Source: Torymus aiolomorphi (Eukaryota > Arthropoda > Insecta > Hymenoptera > Torymidae). From it: a stretch of DNA of 64,000 bases. Positions 45,640 through 57,270 of this stretch are shown in pieces. The notes under the pieces were generated by a model, which worked only from the letters and a program-made list of their open reading frames with translations, made no database searches and had not been told where the DNA came from. A program made the translations under genes and the position numbers. Position 1 is the first letter of the stretch, and each line of letters begins with the position of its first letter. The DNA lies in the NCBI GenBank assembly GCA_036365515.1, contig CM070876.1, positions 92,253,800 to 92,317,799 of the forward strand, read 5' to 3'.

Positions 45640-46831
45640 ACTGTAAATCAATTTTATCAATGGCTTGGACTGGTATTGCGTCAATATTATTACCAAAAGG
45701 GATGACAAGTCATAAAACATTTAAGTTACCTCTAGATTTAGAAAGTATCGAAAGTGCATTTTTAAAATTAGAATCTGATAAGAAAAAATTACGCGAAGTA
45801 GATGCAATAATTTGGGATGAAGCATCAATGATACCAAGAAAAGCTTTAGACATTGTAGATAAAACATTGAGAGATGTTTGTAATATAAATTTAGCTTTTG
45901 GGGGAAAATTAATTATATTAGGAGGAGATTTTCGACAAATTCTTCCAGTTATTAAAAATGGCTGTAGAAGTACGATTATACAAGAAACAATAAAATATTC
46001 AGATATTTGGCCACTTTTTAACATAAATTACTTAAAAAAAATATTCGTTCTAATAATAAGGAATTTGCTTTGTTTTTATTAAATATTGGAGAGGGAATAA
46101 TTAATCCGTTTAAAATACCAAATAGTTGGAAAACTGATGATGTTTGTTTGAAAATATATAAAGATATAAATTATAATTTATCTATAAATAGTGTTATTTT
46201 AACGTCTCATAATGAAGACTCAACTATTCTAAATAATAAAATATTAAAATTAATCGATAGTGATGAAATGACTTATTATAGTATAGATAGCGCAACATAT
46301 AAAGGTGTTGATCTATCAGATGATAATATTTACATAAATTTTCCTATTGAATACTTGCATAATATTCGTGAAGGCTTACCACCACATGAATTACATCTAA
46401 AAATTAATGCGATAGTAATGTTAATACGAAATTTAAGCATAAATGATGGTTTATGCAATGGAACTCGATTAAAAATAATTAGACTATTTAAATATAATAT
46501 AGAAGCTGAAATAATAACAGGAGAAAAATCAGGAAATAACGTTTTTATACCGAGAATAACATTAAGTACTGCAGAATCGTCTTCATTGCCATTTATAGTT
46601 AATAGAAAACAATTTCCTATTGTCTTGGCTTTTGCTATGACGATAAATAAATCACAAGGACAAAGTTTTGATGCATTAGGTATTTATTTTAGAAAACCAT
46701 TATTTTCACATGGACAATTATATGTTGCACTGTCTAGATGTAGGAATCCAAATAATATATTTATTCAAAACGATTCAGATAATAAAGAAGAAATCATAAA
46801 TATTGTTTGGAAAGAAATTTTTGATGAATAA
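45640..46831 (+). pseudogene. Helitron Pif1-like helicase, C-terminal part
   Basis: The fragment starts at motif Ia (SMAWTGIASILLPKGMTSHK) without the Walker A loop. Walker B follows (AIIWDEASMIPRKALD), then GGDFRQILPVI (motif III). After a frameshift come VMLIRNLSINDGLCNGTRL, AFAMTINKSQGQSFD (motif V) and QLYVALSRCRNPNNIF (motif VI). The frame break falls in an eight-A run (46034-46041); nine A would restore the frame into NNKEFALFLLNIGEG. Such helicases drive rolling-circle replication of Helitrons. Truncation plus frameshift makes this copy non-functional as read. Confidence 0.92.
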
Positions 46832-46854
46832 ATAAAAAAAACCAGGTAAAAACT

Positions 46855-47085
46855 TGGTCTGCTTTCAGCTATCTTAAAAATTGGTGTACTTTTAGCGACC
46901 TTAAGAATTCGTCTGCTTTTACCGACTTTCAAAAATGGTCTGTTTTTAGCGACCTCAAATATTGGTCTGCTTTCAATTACCTTAAAAATTGGTGAACTTT
47001 CAGCGACCTTAAAAATTGGTCTGCTTTCAGAGACTTTCAAAATTGGTCTGTTTTTAGCGACCTCAAATATTGGTCTGCTGTCATC
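46855..47085. repeat. ~33 bp tandem repeat behind the helicase
   Basis: About seven units on the pattern ATTGGTCTGCTTTCAGCGAC plus CTTAAAA. It lies inside the Helitron 3' region. Confidence 0.8.
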
Positions 47086-47499
47086 GATTTAAATTTTAAT
47101 TAAATAAAAATAATTGTTAAAAATTTTACAGTTTTTTTCAGAGGAATAGGCCTTTTTTTACTAACATTTTATAAAAAAAAATTGAAATATTTAATAAAAA
47201 ATAAATTTAATATTAGTAAGAAAGGGGATACCTCTTTAAAAAAAAACGCGCCTTCTATCTACCTCCTGGGTGGCGTGGAAAAGATAGACTTTTTATATCT
47301 TTTTGTACTTATATATACGATTTACCTTAATGGCCTAAAACATCATGCATATTTTCATGTCCCAAAATATTTTTGTCTCTCATTCACAGATCTTATTTAA
47401 ATTTCTAATAATAGAAAAAGATTTATAATTTTAAGTATTTTAAAATAATAATCTTAAAATAAAAATTGATCTATTAATAAAAGATTTATTATGGGGGGT

Positions 47500-47536
47500 T
47501 GGCGAGCGGAGCGACCAGGGGGGGTACCCCCCCTAG
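47500..47536 (+). mobile_element. Helitron 3' terminus
   Basis: GGCGAGCGGAGCGACC is followed by a GGGGGGG-TA-CCCCCCC stem and CTAG, with T as the next base. This matches the CTRR end and A/T insertion rule of Helitrons. Confidence 0.75.
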
Positions 47537-47569
47537 TATATATATATATATATATATATATGTTAATTG

Positions 47570-47627
<58 letters not shown>
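47537..47627. repeat. (TA)n tracts
   Basis: Two TA runs (47537-47561 and 47574-47627) around GTTAATTGTAATTA. Confidence 0.97.
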
Positions 47628-47629
<2 letters not shown>

Positions 47630-47634
47630 GCTAG

Positions 47635-47835
47635 TAAGTTTGAGGAGCTCAACCCCGGTCGGTCAGAGTGGCTAAAGAAATAATAACCCTCAGGTTACCG
47701 ACTCTAGACAAATAGACTCTAGAAAACCCCTCAAACTTCCGCTCGGATGCTGAATATATAGATTGGAAGTTTGAGGAGGCTCCTCAAACTTCCCATAACC
47801 CCTCAAACTTCCAAGCGGGTGCTGAATATAATCCT
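47635..47835. repeat. small repeat family member with CCTCAAACTTCC words
   Basis: It contains GTGGCTAAAGAAATAATAAC and CCTCAGGTTACCGAC (47668-47705), shared with 50514-50550, plus five direct or inverted CCTCAAACTTCC words. The GGTCAGAGTGGCTAAAG and GGTTACCGACTC blocks loosely resemble tRNA A and B boxes, so a tRNA-derived SINE is possible. It is sandwiched between TA tracts. Confidence 0.45.
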
Positions 47836-47853
47836 CAAACTTCCAGAATTTCA

Positions 47854-47855
<2 letters not shown>

Positions 47856-47927
<72 letters not shown>
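47856..47927. repeat. (TA)n tract
   Basis: TA repeat; frames through it on both strands are artefacts. Confidence 0.98.
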
Positions 47928-47933
<6 letters not shown>

Positions 47934-49759
47934 CCGAGATACACATGCGCTCGCTGTTAATTATTCATTGAATTAATTTCCTATCTTTGTTTATTTACGG
48001 AGTCTATAAAAACCCACGGGGAGAGAATTTACTACACTTTCAAATAATTTCAAGCATCCGGAGAATATATAGATAAATAATTTTGTCTTGATAATTTCGA
48101 AATTAACCGTTATTATTTAATGTAGACGTATGCGTAATGGATAAAAGATATAAGTATATGCCATAAGATTTTAATTATAATTGTATAATATAGTTGTTAA
48201 TTGTAATTATGGATATTACCTAAATTTATTCCCTTTCTTTTATTTTGTTTTCCACTCCTGAGCAATCGATCAATTGACACTGTAACCTTATTGGTCCTAG
48301 TCCTGCAGGAAAGTCCACGTGAATTACTCGTACAGTCAATTTGTTAAGCGTCCCTTATTATGAATCTTTCTTGTACAATTCGTTAATTTTATCTGTTATA
48401 TTCGCTGTTAGAGTATATGCTTCACTAATGCGTAGATGGATATAATATATGTTTCTATAATTTTCTTTTTTTAATATATTTCCTATACCTTATTGTGTTA
48501 ATTATTAATTGAACAAAGAAGCTTTTATTCCGTAGCCTAAGGCGTACTTCGTGGTGCGGCTGTATGCGCCGAACTGACTCTCCGCGGTTGCCCGGTCGCG
48601 AGCTGCACCTCCCCCGATTTTCTTTTCTCTCTCTCTTTCACATTCAGTCATCCCGGGCGGCAACAGGCGATAAGCACCACGCCACCACTTTAGGGATCCG
48701 ATTTCGCTTTTAACGTGGTGTGCTGCAACGTGACATAGTTGTCAGCACATTCTACAGACAATCGACTACGGTTGTGAGGCGATTAATAAGGAAACGAATA
48801 AATGAAATGAAATTGTGTAAAGAAGCGAATTGAAAATTTTCTGAACGAAAAACTATCGCAGACAACTACGTCACGTAACAAAACCACTTAATTAAATAAC
48901 AAAAGTTACAATTTCCTTATTCGTTCCTTCAGTGACTGGTGAAGTCACCCTATACATTGAATTATAAATTCCACAATGTGAATCATTTTATTTTTATAAT
49001 AAATCCTGTACATAAATTTAATTGTTTCTTCTCGTTGTTAAACTCATATATGACTTAAAAAATCTTGTTTGATATTTACTATAACATTTTAAGTAAATGT
49101 TTTTTTATCAGATGCAAACCTATAAAAACGACAACAAAAATCAATTTTTTCGCCACTTTGCAGATTTTAAAGATAGCTCTTTTAGACATAACATCTAAAA
49201 TTTAAAATATTTGTCATGCAACTAATTTCTTTAGATTTATCATAACATATATAAGTGGAAAATTCAATAAAAAAAATTGATCTTCAAATATTTCCAATGT
49301 CAAACTGCTAAAAACCCTAGAGAAAAAATGCAAAATATGAAGAAAAAAAAATTAAACTTTAAATGTGCCAATATTAAGGTTATTAATAAATTAATAGCTG
49401 ATAATTTGCATTTAAATTACTTATCCAATGTCTTTGAAAATCCTTTGGGATATTGTCAAAGTACTGACTGAGAATCAAGATGTTCTGTACAACATGTTAC
49501 ACACACCTATGCACAGCTTCTTGGATAAGAGAAAGCTTAATTAGCCTGTGGCAGATAACTGTAGGAGTAAAAAAAGATACTTATAGTTTGAGAGGATGAG
49601 TGGACGTCCTGAGTCACGAGGGATGGTGATTGACTCGATTGTTGTTTCTTAGTATGTTGTGCTCCTGCTGCTGCCAGAAGGTTACGTTGCTTGTGGATCG
49701 GCGCCGTGGCGGCCTTGGAAAATAATAACAGACAGCTTTTGTCATTTTAATTACTCACC
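47928..49759. other. no firm gene; one foldback
   Basis: 48540-48720 is GC-richer without a recognised product. 48724-48880 is a foldback (AACGTGACATAGTTGTCAGC inverted at ~48860-48880). A 64-codon frame at 49277-49471 is Lys/Asn-rich and unsupported. Confidence 0.35.
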
Positions 49760-50050
49760 ATGCTTATTCTCGCGATACTCTTGATATACTCAACTGAAGT
49801 TATGGCGTGCTCTTTTTTCTCTCGCGCACCGACAGTCGATACAGCCGCGGTGTCAAGCTGCACCGCATGTGCTTGGGCCTACTTATACAATCCGGAGAGA
49901 GAAAATGGAGAAGCACACGACGTTAGAGCGAATGTAAGCGCCGTGTTACCGCTGCTCTGTAATAGTACGGAAGCTCGATCACGACACGAGCGAGTGCGTG
50001 AGTGCGCGAGCGGACGGGTGCACCAGTTGGTATCAGCTGAGAGAAGATAG
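49760..50050 (+). CDS. small ORF with signal-peptide-like start, doubtful
   Basis: The ATG at 49760 (context CTCACCATG) opens 96 codons starting MLILAILLIYSTEVMACSFF, a hydrophobic stretch ending near a plausible signal cleavage site. A Cys-containing segment (SSCTACAWAYLYN) and an Arg/Glu-rich tail follow. The 3' part shares GAGCGAGTGC-type words with the neighbouring foldback centre (~50240), which suggests that part is repeat. No homologue recognised and no splice or poly(A) support, so it may be chance. Confidence 0.2.
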   Translation: MLILAILLIYSTEVMACSFFSRAPTVDTAAVSSCTACAWAYLYNPERENGEAHDVRANVSAVLPLLCNSTEARSRHERVRECASGRVHQLVSAERR

Positions 50051-50107
50051 CGGTCCAAAGACAATGATATTTTATAGTTATTCAGCTATACCTATATTGG
50101 TATAAAT

Positions 50108-50433
50108 ACGAATAAGGTTCTTGGTTATTGAATTTTTTATACTAAATCACTATTTCAAAGGACCGACATTATAAAAATTGTCAATAATTTTCAAATTGAA
50201 ATTAGTATTGAAGTCCGGTTACCATACGCGCGAATGAGCGAGCAAGTGAGCGAGTGCACGAGTGCACGAGTATTGATATCAGGTGATTGATTACTCGTTC
50301 GCGCGGTCATTTTTCTGTATCGTAACCGTCCTTTCATACTAGCTTCAATTTGATAATTATTGACAATTTCCACAATATCGTTCCTTTGAAATAGTTATTT
50401 AGTGTAGAAAATTCAATAATCAAGAACTTTATT
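50108..50433. mobile_element. ~325 bp foldback element
   Basis: AATAAGGTTCTTGGTTATTG at 50108 pairs with its complement near 50433. Arms of ~140 bp include ACTATTTCAAAGGA and ATTGTCAATAATT, around a GAGCGAGTGCACGAGTGC centre. Confidence 0.8.
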
Positions 50434-50474
50434 CTATTTATAGAAATATATATATATGTTTGTAAATTAGTACT

Positions 50475-50690
50475 TTTGAGGAGATGTGAACCTTTCGCTC
50501 AGAGTTCGGACAATGTGACTAAAGAAATAATGACCCTCAGGTTACCGACACTTGGAAAAGGGGGTATAGATTTCTCCTCAAAAGTCGCGATTCTTGCGTT
50601 GAGAAATTTGAGGAGTCTCTTCAAAATGCCGACATCTCTTCAAAAGTACCGATCTATACGTTGATATCTCTTCAAATATACCAATTCCCA
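50475..50690. repeat. second member of the 47.6 kb repeat family
   Basis: 50514-50550 repeats GTGACTAAAGAAATAATGAC and CCTCAGGTTACCGACA. It begins TTTTGAGGAG like the 47.6 kb copy, has several CTCCTCAAAAGT / TCTTCAAAA words, and again adjoins a long TA tract. Confidence 0.45.
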
Positions 50691-50693
50691 TAG

Positions 50694-51758
<1,065 letters not shown>

Positions 51759-51774
51759 ACTCCCCCCTCCTAAA
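51759..51774 (-). other. polypurine tract (plus-strand primer site)
   Basis: The minus strand reads TTTAGGAGGGGGGAGT directly before the TGTAACG of the LTR, the expected place for the primer of plus-strand DNA synthesis. Confidence 0.7.
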
Positions 51775-52501
51775 CTCGAAGTAGTCCGTGGACTACTTTC
51801 GCACGTTTCTCCCTGCTCTAAACTATTAAATCTGAATACAGCTTCCTCGCTCTAGCTACTTTACTTTAAGCTAATCGGTCTTAGCTACAGCGGTGGGAGT
51901 GTAAGTGTTCGTGTCCCTTAGCTTCTTCTTTTGCAGCTTGGCTTAAGCGTGAATCTGTGTAAAGTATAACCGGTGAGTGTGTGACCTAACTATCCCAACC
52001 TGGCGCCGGTAATTCGGAACATTCCTCCATTTACTCGAATACCGAACGACATCGCGACTTTCACACAGCACTCTAACATTTCCACTCACTCATGACTTTA
52101 CACAATAATGAAAATAAAGAAAATTTGCTGTAGCAGCATCTTACCTGGCCGATCCCTTGGACTAATGCTCTTTTTGAGCCACGTTCTGGCAACCTGTATC
52201 ACATGCTGACTATCGCGAATAAAAACATTTTTAGCCAAACGATTCAACAACTGGACTGATTTTGTTTTATTGCGATTTGCTTAAGGCTTGTTGGTGCGAG
52301 AACGCTGTCTCTTACTTATAGGAATCAAGGGATACGGGGAAGGTAAAATGAAGGATCTACCAGATGAGTTAAGGAGGCTGCTTTATTAGCCTTCGGCTCT
52401 CCCTACCTTTCACCTATAATCTATTCAGCAATTCGCTCCGACTCTGACACGCTTCTACCTTTACCGAGCATGGACTGCGAGCTCAAGCTTTGCCCTAGAC
52501 C
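51775..52501 (-). other. non-coding 3' internal region of the LTR element
   Basis: No open frame with motifs lies between the ORF at 52502-53374 and the polypurine tract. A TGGCGCCGGTAATTC phrase at ~52000 resembles a tRNA primer site but is not next to an LTR, so I do not call it. Confidence 0.4.
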
Positions 52502-53374
52502 TCACGAATGATTCGGAGGATCCGAGATACTCGAACTTTTACTTCGAAAGCGAACTCTTTTACGAGGGAGCTTCAATGGCACTTTTCTCCACTTGTGGTA
52601 GCAGGTGCGGATATTGGAATCTACAACATTTACTTTGCCCTGCCTGCTGGAAAACCTATTGCAAACGTTACCAGAAACTGACCACCTATGCTCGAGGAAA
52701 CGATACTTTTTAGCGGGTATTAAAAACTTACAACCTATGCCGACTGTAATCGACGACATCAACATAGATGCATTACCCTTGGACAAGGCTGCAGCGGAAG
52801 CTGAAAACTGACTTAACGTCGAACTTGAAACTAAACTCTCAACTACTGCTGCATGTACTTTAGAATGAACGTCACTAGATCTCGGCAGATCGACGTCCCC
52901 AAGAATCATAGGAACCGACTTTGTTGACCCTTGTTCGACTTGGAGAGGACTCGGCAGAACGACGTCTCTGAGGACTCTCTGGGTTAACGACTCCAGTAAC
53001 GCTACGACAAGCTTACCTTTGGAGCTCGAACTGTCACCCATATAATTTGCTATAGCCGTCAAGCTAGGAGGTATGCATTGTCGAGCATACGACGTACCTT
53101 TCAAATCCCTACTATTTTCCCTCTGACTACAATACTCAATAACAGAAGGGACCCTAGTCAACTGCGCTACGTCTAAATGGAAGGGCTCGTATCCTACATG
53201 AGAAGCTATCGGAGCGGCTGCTTTGATTCTCCTATCAGCTGTTTCACTCTGCTCTACAGCTATGATGGAACAGCTATCCTCACTGGACGCGATTCCATAC
53301 GGGACGCGAAAATTCATTTTGCCGCTTTCGGACAAAAAAATAGTATATGCTACAACGGACGCATAATGTAACAT
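52502..53374 (-). CDS. 290-codon ORF in the LTR element, function unknown
   Basis: This is the longest uninterrupted frame on the LTR element strand, lying 740 bases upstream of the polypurine tract. The product is Ser- and Val-rich (SSSTLSQFSASAAALSKG, SSITVGIGCKFLIPAKKYRF) with a strongly basic C-terminus (KVPLKLPRKRVRFRSKSSSI). I see no RT, integrase, protease or zinc knuckle motif. Position fits a 3' accessory or envelope-position frame, or a replacement of pol in a non-autonomous derivative, but no transmembrane segment typical of an envelope is evident. The start (53374) is the first in-frame start in the track of codons; coding status is unproven. Confidence 0.4.
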   Translation of the reverse strand: MLHYASVVAYTIFLSESGKMNFRVPYGIASSEDSCSIIAVEQSETADRRIKAAAPIASHVGYEPFHLDVAQLTRVPSVIEYCSQRENSRDLKGTSYARQCIPPSLTAIANYMGDSSSSKGKLVVALLESLTQRVLRDVVLPSPLQVEQGSTKSVPMILGDVDLPRSSDVHSKVHAAVVESLVSSSTLSQFSASAAALSKGNASMLMSSITVGIGCKFLIPAKKYRFLEHRWSVSGNVCNRFSSRQGKVNVVDSNIRTCYHKWRKVPLKLPRKRVRFRSKSSSISDPPNHS

Positions 53375-53742
53375 TCCCCCGAGAATGATACATTTTGCGT
53401 CCTTGGTGCATAATATACTATTTTCCTAAAAAAACTTTTAATAATCGTAAATTATGGTTATTTACATTCCTAATTTCGATTTTTACAGCTTTATACATAT
53501 ATTTATCATTGTTAATAACAGTTCTTAACATTTATTATTTTCGCTTTGATTACTAACCCGCGTAAAAACGAATCTGTTCAAAACGGCTCTCCCCCATTTT
53601 TTAAAAATATTTATTATTACGGAATAAGAAAGAGTTCGTCAAAAAGTACCAAATTAAATCTTGTTCAACCTTATCAAAAGTTAAAACGCCGTGCCTTTAC
53701 GGCTAAACGATGTCACATATATCATATATATATATACAATTT
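53375..53742. other. AT-rich, no gene recognised
   Basis: No motif. The 5' limit of the LTR-element fragment probably lies near here. Confidence 0.35.
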
Positions 53743-54145
53743 CTTCTGAACCAAAACTTGTTATCTGGGATTCCATTTTAAAAAGACGTTATCTCTGGCA
53801 ATACAGTTTAAGATGGAGTTATTGGGGAGTATAGTTAAAAAAGGCGTTAGTTTGTGCGCGATGTCTTTCACTTCTATTTACTATTTTTTTCTTCCTTAAA
53901 AAATGACTGACCATTTTATTTTTACGCGTTTTAGAGCTTTTATTGGGATAAAATGCTCCCTTTTTTCGTTAATGTGTTAATGATTTAAATCATCAATAAA
54001 TGAAAACGAAAAAAATCGTCGCGTAAGATAACTCCTTCGTCAACTGAAGTCCCAGATGACACCTTTTTTAAGTAGACTCCCAGATATATCTTTAGTTTGG
54101 AATCACAGATACCGACTTTCCATATAACACCTTCTGGTTCAGAAG
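53743..54145. mobile_element. ~400 bp imperfect foldback element
   Basis: CTTCTGAACCAAAACTTGTT at 53743 pairs with CTTCTGAACCAGAAGGTGTT on the other strand at 54145. Further in, TATCTGGGATTCC pairs with its diverged partner. Interior AT-rich. Confidence 0.55.
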
Positions 54146-54609
54146 CGACAGTATGATATTATGATTTTTTAAATAAATTTCATTCTTTTAAATAGGGAAA
54201 CATTAATTTTTAATTTAATATGTATTTAGTATTTTGGAAATGATATATGATGATTCTATTATTTTGTAAGTATAATTTTTTTTTTTTATAACACAAGCAC
54301 GAATTTCGCGTTTTTTGAACTATTATGCGAGCCAAAAGCGACCGTTTATAGACCGACGGGCGATAAAAACTTGAAGGCCGCCAGCTGCCCGCTGCATACA
54401 AGCTTCGTTTTAATAATAAAAAATGTGAAAAACAGTACTTGTGTTACAAAAAATATGGTGTGCACCAAGGGCTAAGTGGGCTTTTTGACCTCGTGTGTTT
54501 GCAGTACTCGTCTTCGGCTCGCAAAACGCACCCGCCTTCGATTCGTGCTGCAAACTCCACACTCGGTCTAAAAAAAGCCGACTTTACACCCTTGACACAC
54601 AATATGCTA
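54146..54609. other. no gene recognised
   Basis: Short frames only, some GC-richer sequence at 54340-54600 without motifs. Confidence 0.35.
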
Positions 54610-54862
54610 CTCTCTAAAGTTGAACTAGTGAAAATTGCTCCACCATTTCAATTAGTAGAAAAAACTTCTAATTTATTCGTGAATATTCACTATTTCATTT
54701 AGTAGTTCATTAAAACTACTATTTTGATCAGTAGTTTTTACTAATTTAATTAGTAGTTTTTAAAAAACCACTAATGAAATAGTGAATATTCACTAATAAA
54801 TTAGTCGTTTTTTCTACTAATTGAAATGGTGGAGCAATTTTCACTAATTCAACTTTAGAGAG
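54610..54862. mobile_element. 253 bp palindromic MITE with TA flanks
   Basis: CTCTCTAAAGTTGAACTAGT at 54610 is inverted at 54862, and TA flanks both sides (54608-54609 and 54863-54864), as for Tc1/mariner-derived MITEs. Arms of ~120 bp contain GTGAATATTCAC. Confidence 0.85.
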
Positions 54863-55030
54863 TATTACTGCGTACTTACCTCCCTCATACTTACTTAGCA
54901 ATTTTGACATTTGATCACGTATATGAAACTTTAGATTGTATCAGACACGTTTCATATCATATAGTTCAATGTGCTATACACAATTATATGATAATATAAA
55001 TGCATATGCTATAATTCTCTTCTCTTTAGT

Positions 55031-55366
55031 ATCCTTCTGAATAACGTTTTGAATATTCTCTTAATTACCCTTTTAAAAATCCTCTTGCAAATCCTCTTAA
55101 ATATCCTCTTGAATATCCTTTTGAAAATCCTCTTGAGAATCCTCTTGCAAATCCTCTTGAAAATCCTCTTGAAAATCCTCTTGAAAATCGAGTTGGATAT
55201 CCTCTTGAAAATCCTCTTGAATATCCTCTTGAATATCCTCTTGAATATCCTCTTGAATATCCTCTTGAATATCCTCTTGAATATCCTCTGGAATATCCTC
55301 TTGAATATCTTCTTAAATATCCTCTTAAATATCCTCTTGCATATTTAATTGAATCCTCTTGAATAC
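55031..55366. repeat. minisatellite of AATCCTCTTGAA 12 bp units
   Basis: About 25 imperfect 12 bp units. Because 12 is a multiple of three, all frames are open: plus gives ILLKILLN repeats, minus gives SRGY repeats. It directly adjoins the 3' end of the YqaJ pseudogene. Confidence 0.92.
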
Positions 55367-55369
55367 TCT

Positions 55370-57270
55370 TCGTGCCCACCAATAATTTGTAACTGATCTT
55401 TTCCATGGTAACCAATGAATTCTTGTGGCAGAAGATGACAAAATCTGAAATATATTATTGGGTGCATTTCATATTGTGACCCATTTTCTTGAACTATCTG
55501 AAGAAATAATTGTATAGTCTCATCATCAATCATGTCATTAATATTCAAAATATTCTCAATAGCAATATCAACATTTATATTTACATACAATGTTCTTAAC
55601 ACAATTCTTTCGTCTTCTTCTGTTTCTTCCTCATTGATGTATCTGCGAAGGTTTCGTCATTTGCATGATCACATTTATCATTTATCATAGAATTTTCAAT
55701 ATTGCGATCAAGACTTGCAATAACAGTTGAAGTAACTCTAGCATGTTTTTTAACGACATTATCATTCGCATTTTTCTTTCTTTTCGTAGTTTGTTTTCTT
55801 TTTGTAGTTTGTTTTGTGACTTTTTTCTCCTCTATGATTTGCTTTGGTTTTTGTACAAAATTTGCTGGTTCTCGGATTGGCATGTTTCGATTATATCTAG
55901 AACCGGAAGAAGACATTGAAAATAGAAGTATTTCAATTACGTAGCAATATTTTTTTTCCCAAAAATCATCATCACGTTCAACTCGAACATATTTAATATC
56001 TTTCTGTGTACATAAAGCAAATATACAATAATCTCTTTTAGAAACGTGAAGTCCTCCTTGTACTTGATAATAAAAGTGGTGATTACGGTTCATTTTGTTA
56101 ACGTCTTTTTTACTGAAAATATTTCGCATCCTTTTGTTTTGTTTAAGAGCTTTTGAAATTTTGAGACTGGCTATAGAAATTGGATTCTTTAACTCAACGA
56201 TACCGTCGTCGTCGATCAATCCGTCAAAAGAAGCTCCAAGATACTCATCATTTTCATCAATCAGTAAACCAGCGTTTTCAATCTTTTTTTTCAACTTTTT
56301 AGCTAACCTAATTCGTGACTCCTCTTCGTGTTCGGTACCATACGTTAGAGCCGGTAAGTCCTTGACTGATGAATACAAAATTTCTTTGACAGTGTTTGCA
56401 CATGAAGTTGTTAACCTTCTTCGGCAAATTTTCCCAAATTTTGATGCTGTTAATATTTCGGTTCGTTTCCTATGCCAGATTTCAGATTCACTTTGACTAA
56501 CAGTAGAACGTTCAATTTCTAGTCTATTACGTTGGTCTTCTTTCAATTTCTTCATATGCTCCTCGACTAAAACGTTATAGGCATCTGAATCAATATCTGG
56601 TTGGTTTGAGTTTTCTCCATAATCTGCGTTTCCATCGGGAACATACCGTTTTCTTCGCCTTCCTTGAATCATTCTTAATGTTTTTTTTGCTTCAATTTTT
56701 CTCTTACTTCTTTCTTCCATAAGCATCGTAATATTAGACGGATTATATCCACAATTTTCATGCATCTTCGTTAGTAAGGACTGAGTATTATACTGTACAA
56801 CAGCAGCGTTTACTCGTACCTGATACGAACCTTTCATACGATAATTTATGCGTTTTCCTCCTACCATTTTAGCTACAATGGCATTAAATGATTCGACATA
56901 ATTATTGGTCATTGTAAGTAACAAACTTCAGACGTGGCAACTTATATCAGACACAGCACGATGTATAGAAGGATACATTCCAGTCGATTTCAATGCAGGA
57001 ATCCAATTCTTTTTTTCTTTTTTTTTCACAGGGTACTTTATATGTTTTACAGTTGGAATGATCACCAAAAACATGATGAACAGAATTTAAAATTTGAAGC
57101 TGCAAATGTTTTAGGTCTTTATTATTATTTGGATCATTCTTTTTTATTTTCGCCAAAATTCTAAATTTCTTACTGAGGTAAAATACCCAATACCAAGACG
57201 AAAACAGAGGGGAAACTTCAAATACGTATTTTAAAATGAATAAGTGAAATTTCTTAAATCTCTTGGACAT
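55370..57270 (-). pseudogene. YqaJ/lambda-exonuclease-type nuclease protein
   Basis: The minus strand from 57270 reads ...LKHLQLQILNSVHHVFGDHS NCKT, then (frame shifted in an A-rich run near 57010) WIPALKSTGMYPSIHRAVSD, a TGA at 56928-56930, and MTNNYVESFNAIVAKMVGGK. The YqaJ domain follows: LTASKFGKICRRR, DLPALTYGTEHEEESRIRLA, EYLGASFDGLIDDDGIVELK (the Asp and ExK of a PD-(D/E)xK site), then YYQVQGGLHVSKRDYCIFAL. A basic linker (KRKQTTKRKKNAND) ends the 442-codon frame. A further frame (YINEEETEEDERIVLRTLYV) continues to ~55370. YqaJ proteins are phage-type 5'-3' exonucleases; in insects this domain pairing is common in repeat-borne genes. At least three lesions are present. Confidence 0.82.

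Larger units (their letters stand above)
45640..47536 (+). mobile_element. 5'-truncated Helitron
   Basis: A Pif1-type helicase fragment (45640-46831) is followed by tandem repeats and a Helitron-like 3' end (47500-47536: GGCGAGCGGAGCGACC, a GGGGGGG/CCCCCCC hairpin, CTAG) before T. No Rep/HUH domain or 5' terminus is present. Confidence 0.75.

Noticed and set aside
51995..52015. TGGCGCCGGTAATTC as a primer-binding site
   Set aside because: It is ~240 bases from the LTR edge, and the polypurine tract shows that edge is the 3' LTR side.
55049..55415. ILLKILLN and SRGY repeat proteins
   Set aside because: All frames of a 12 bp minisatellite are open; no independent evidence for translation.
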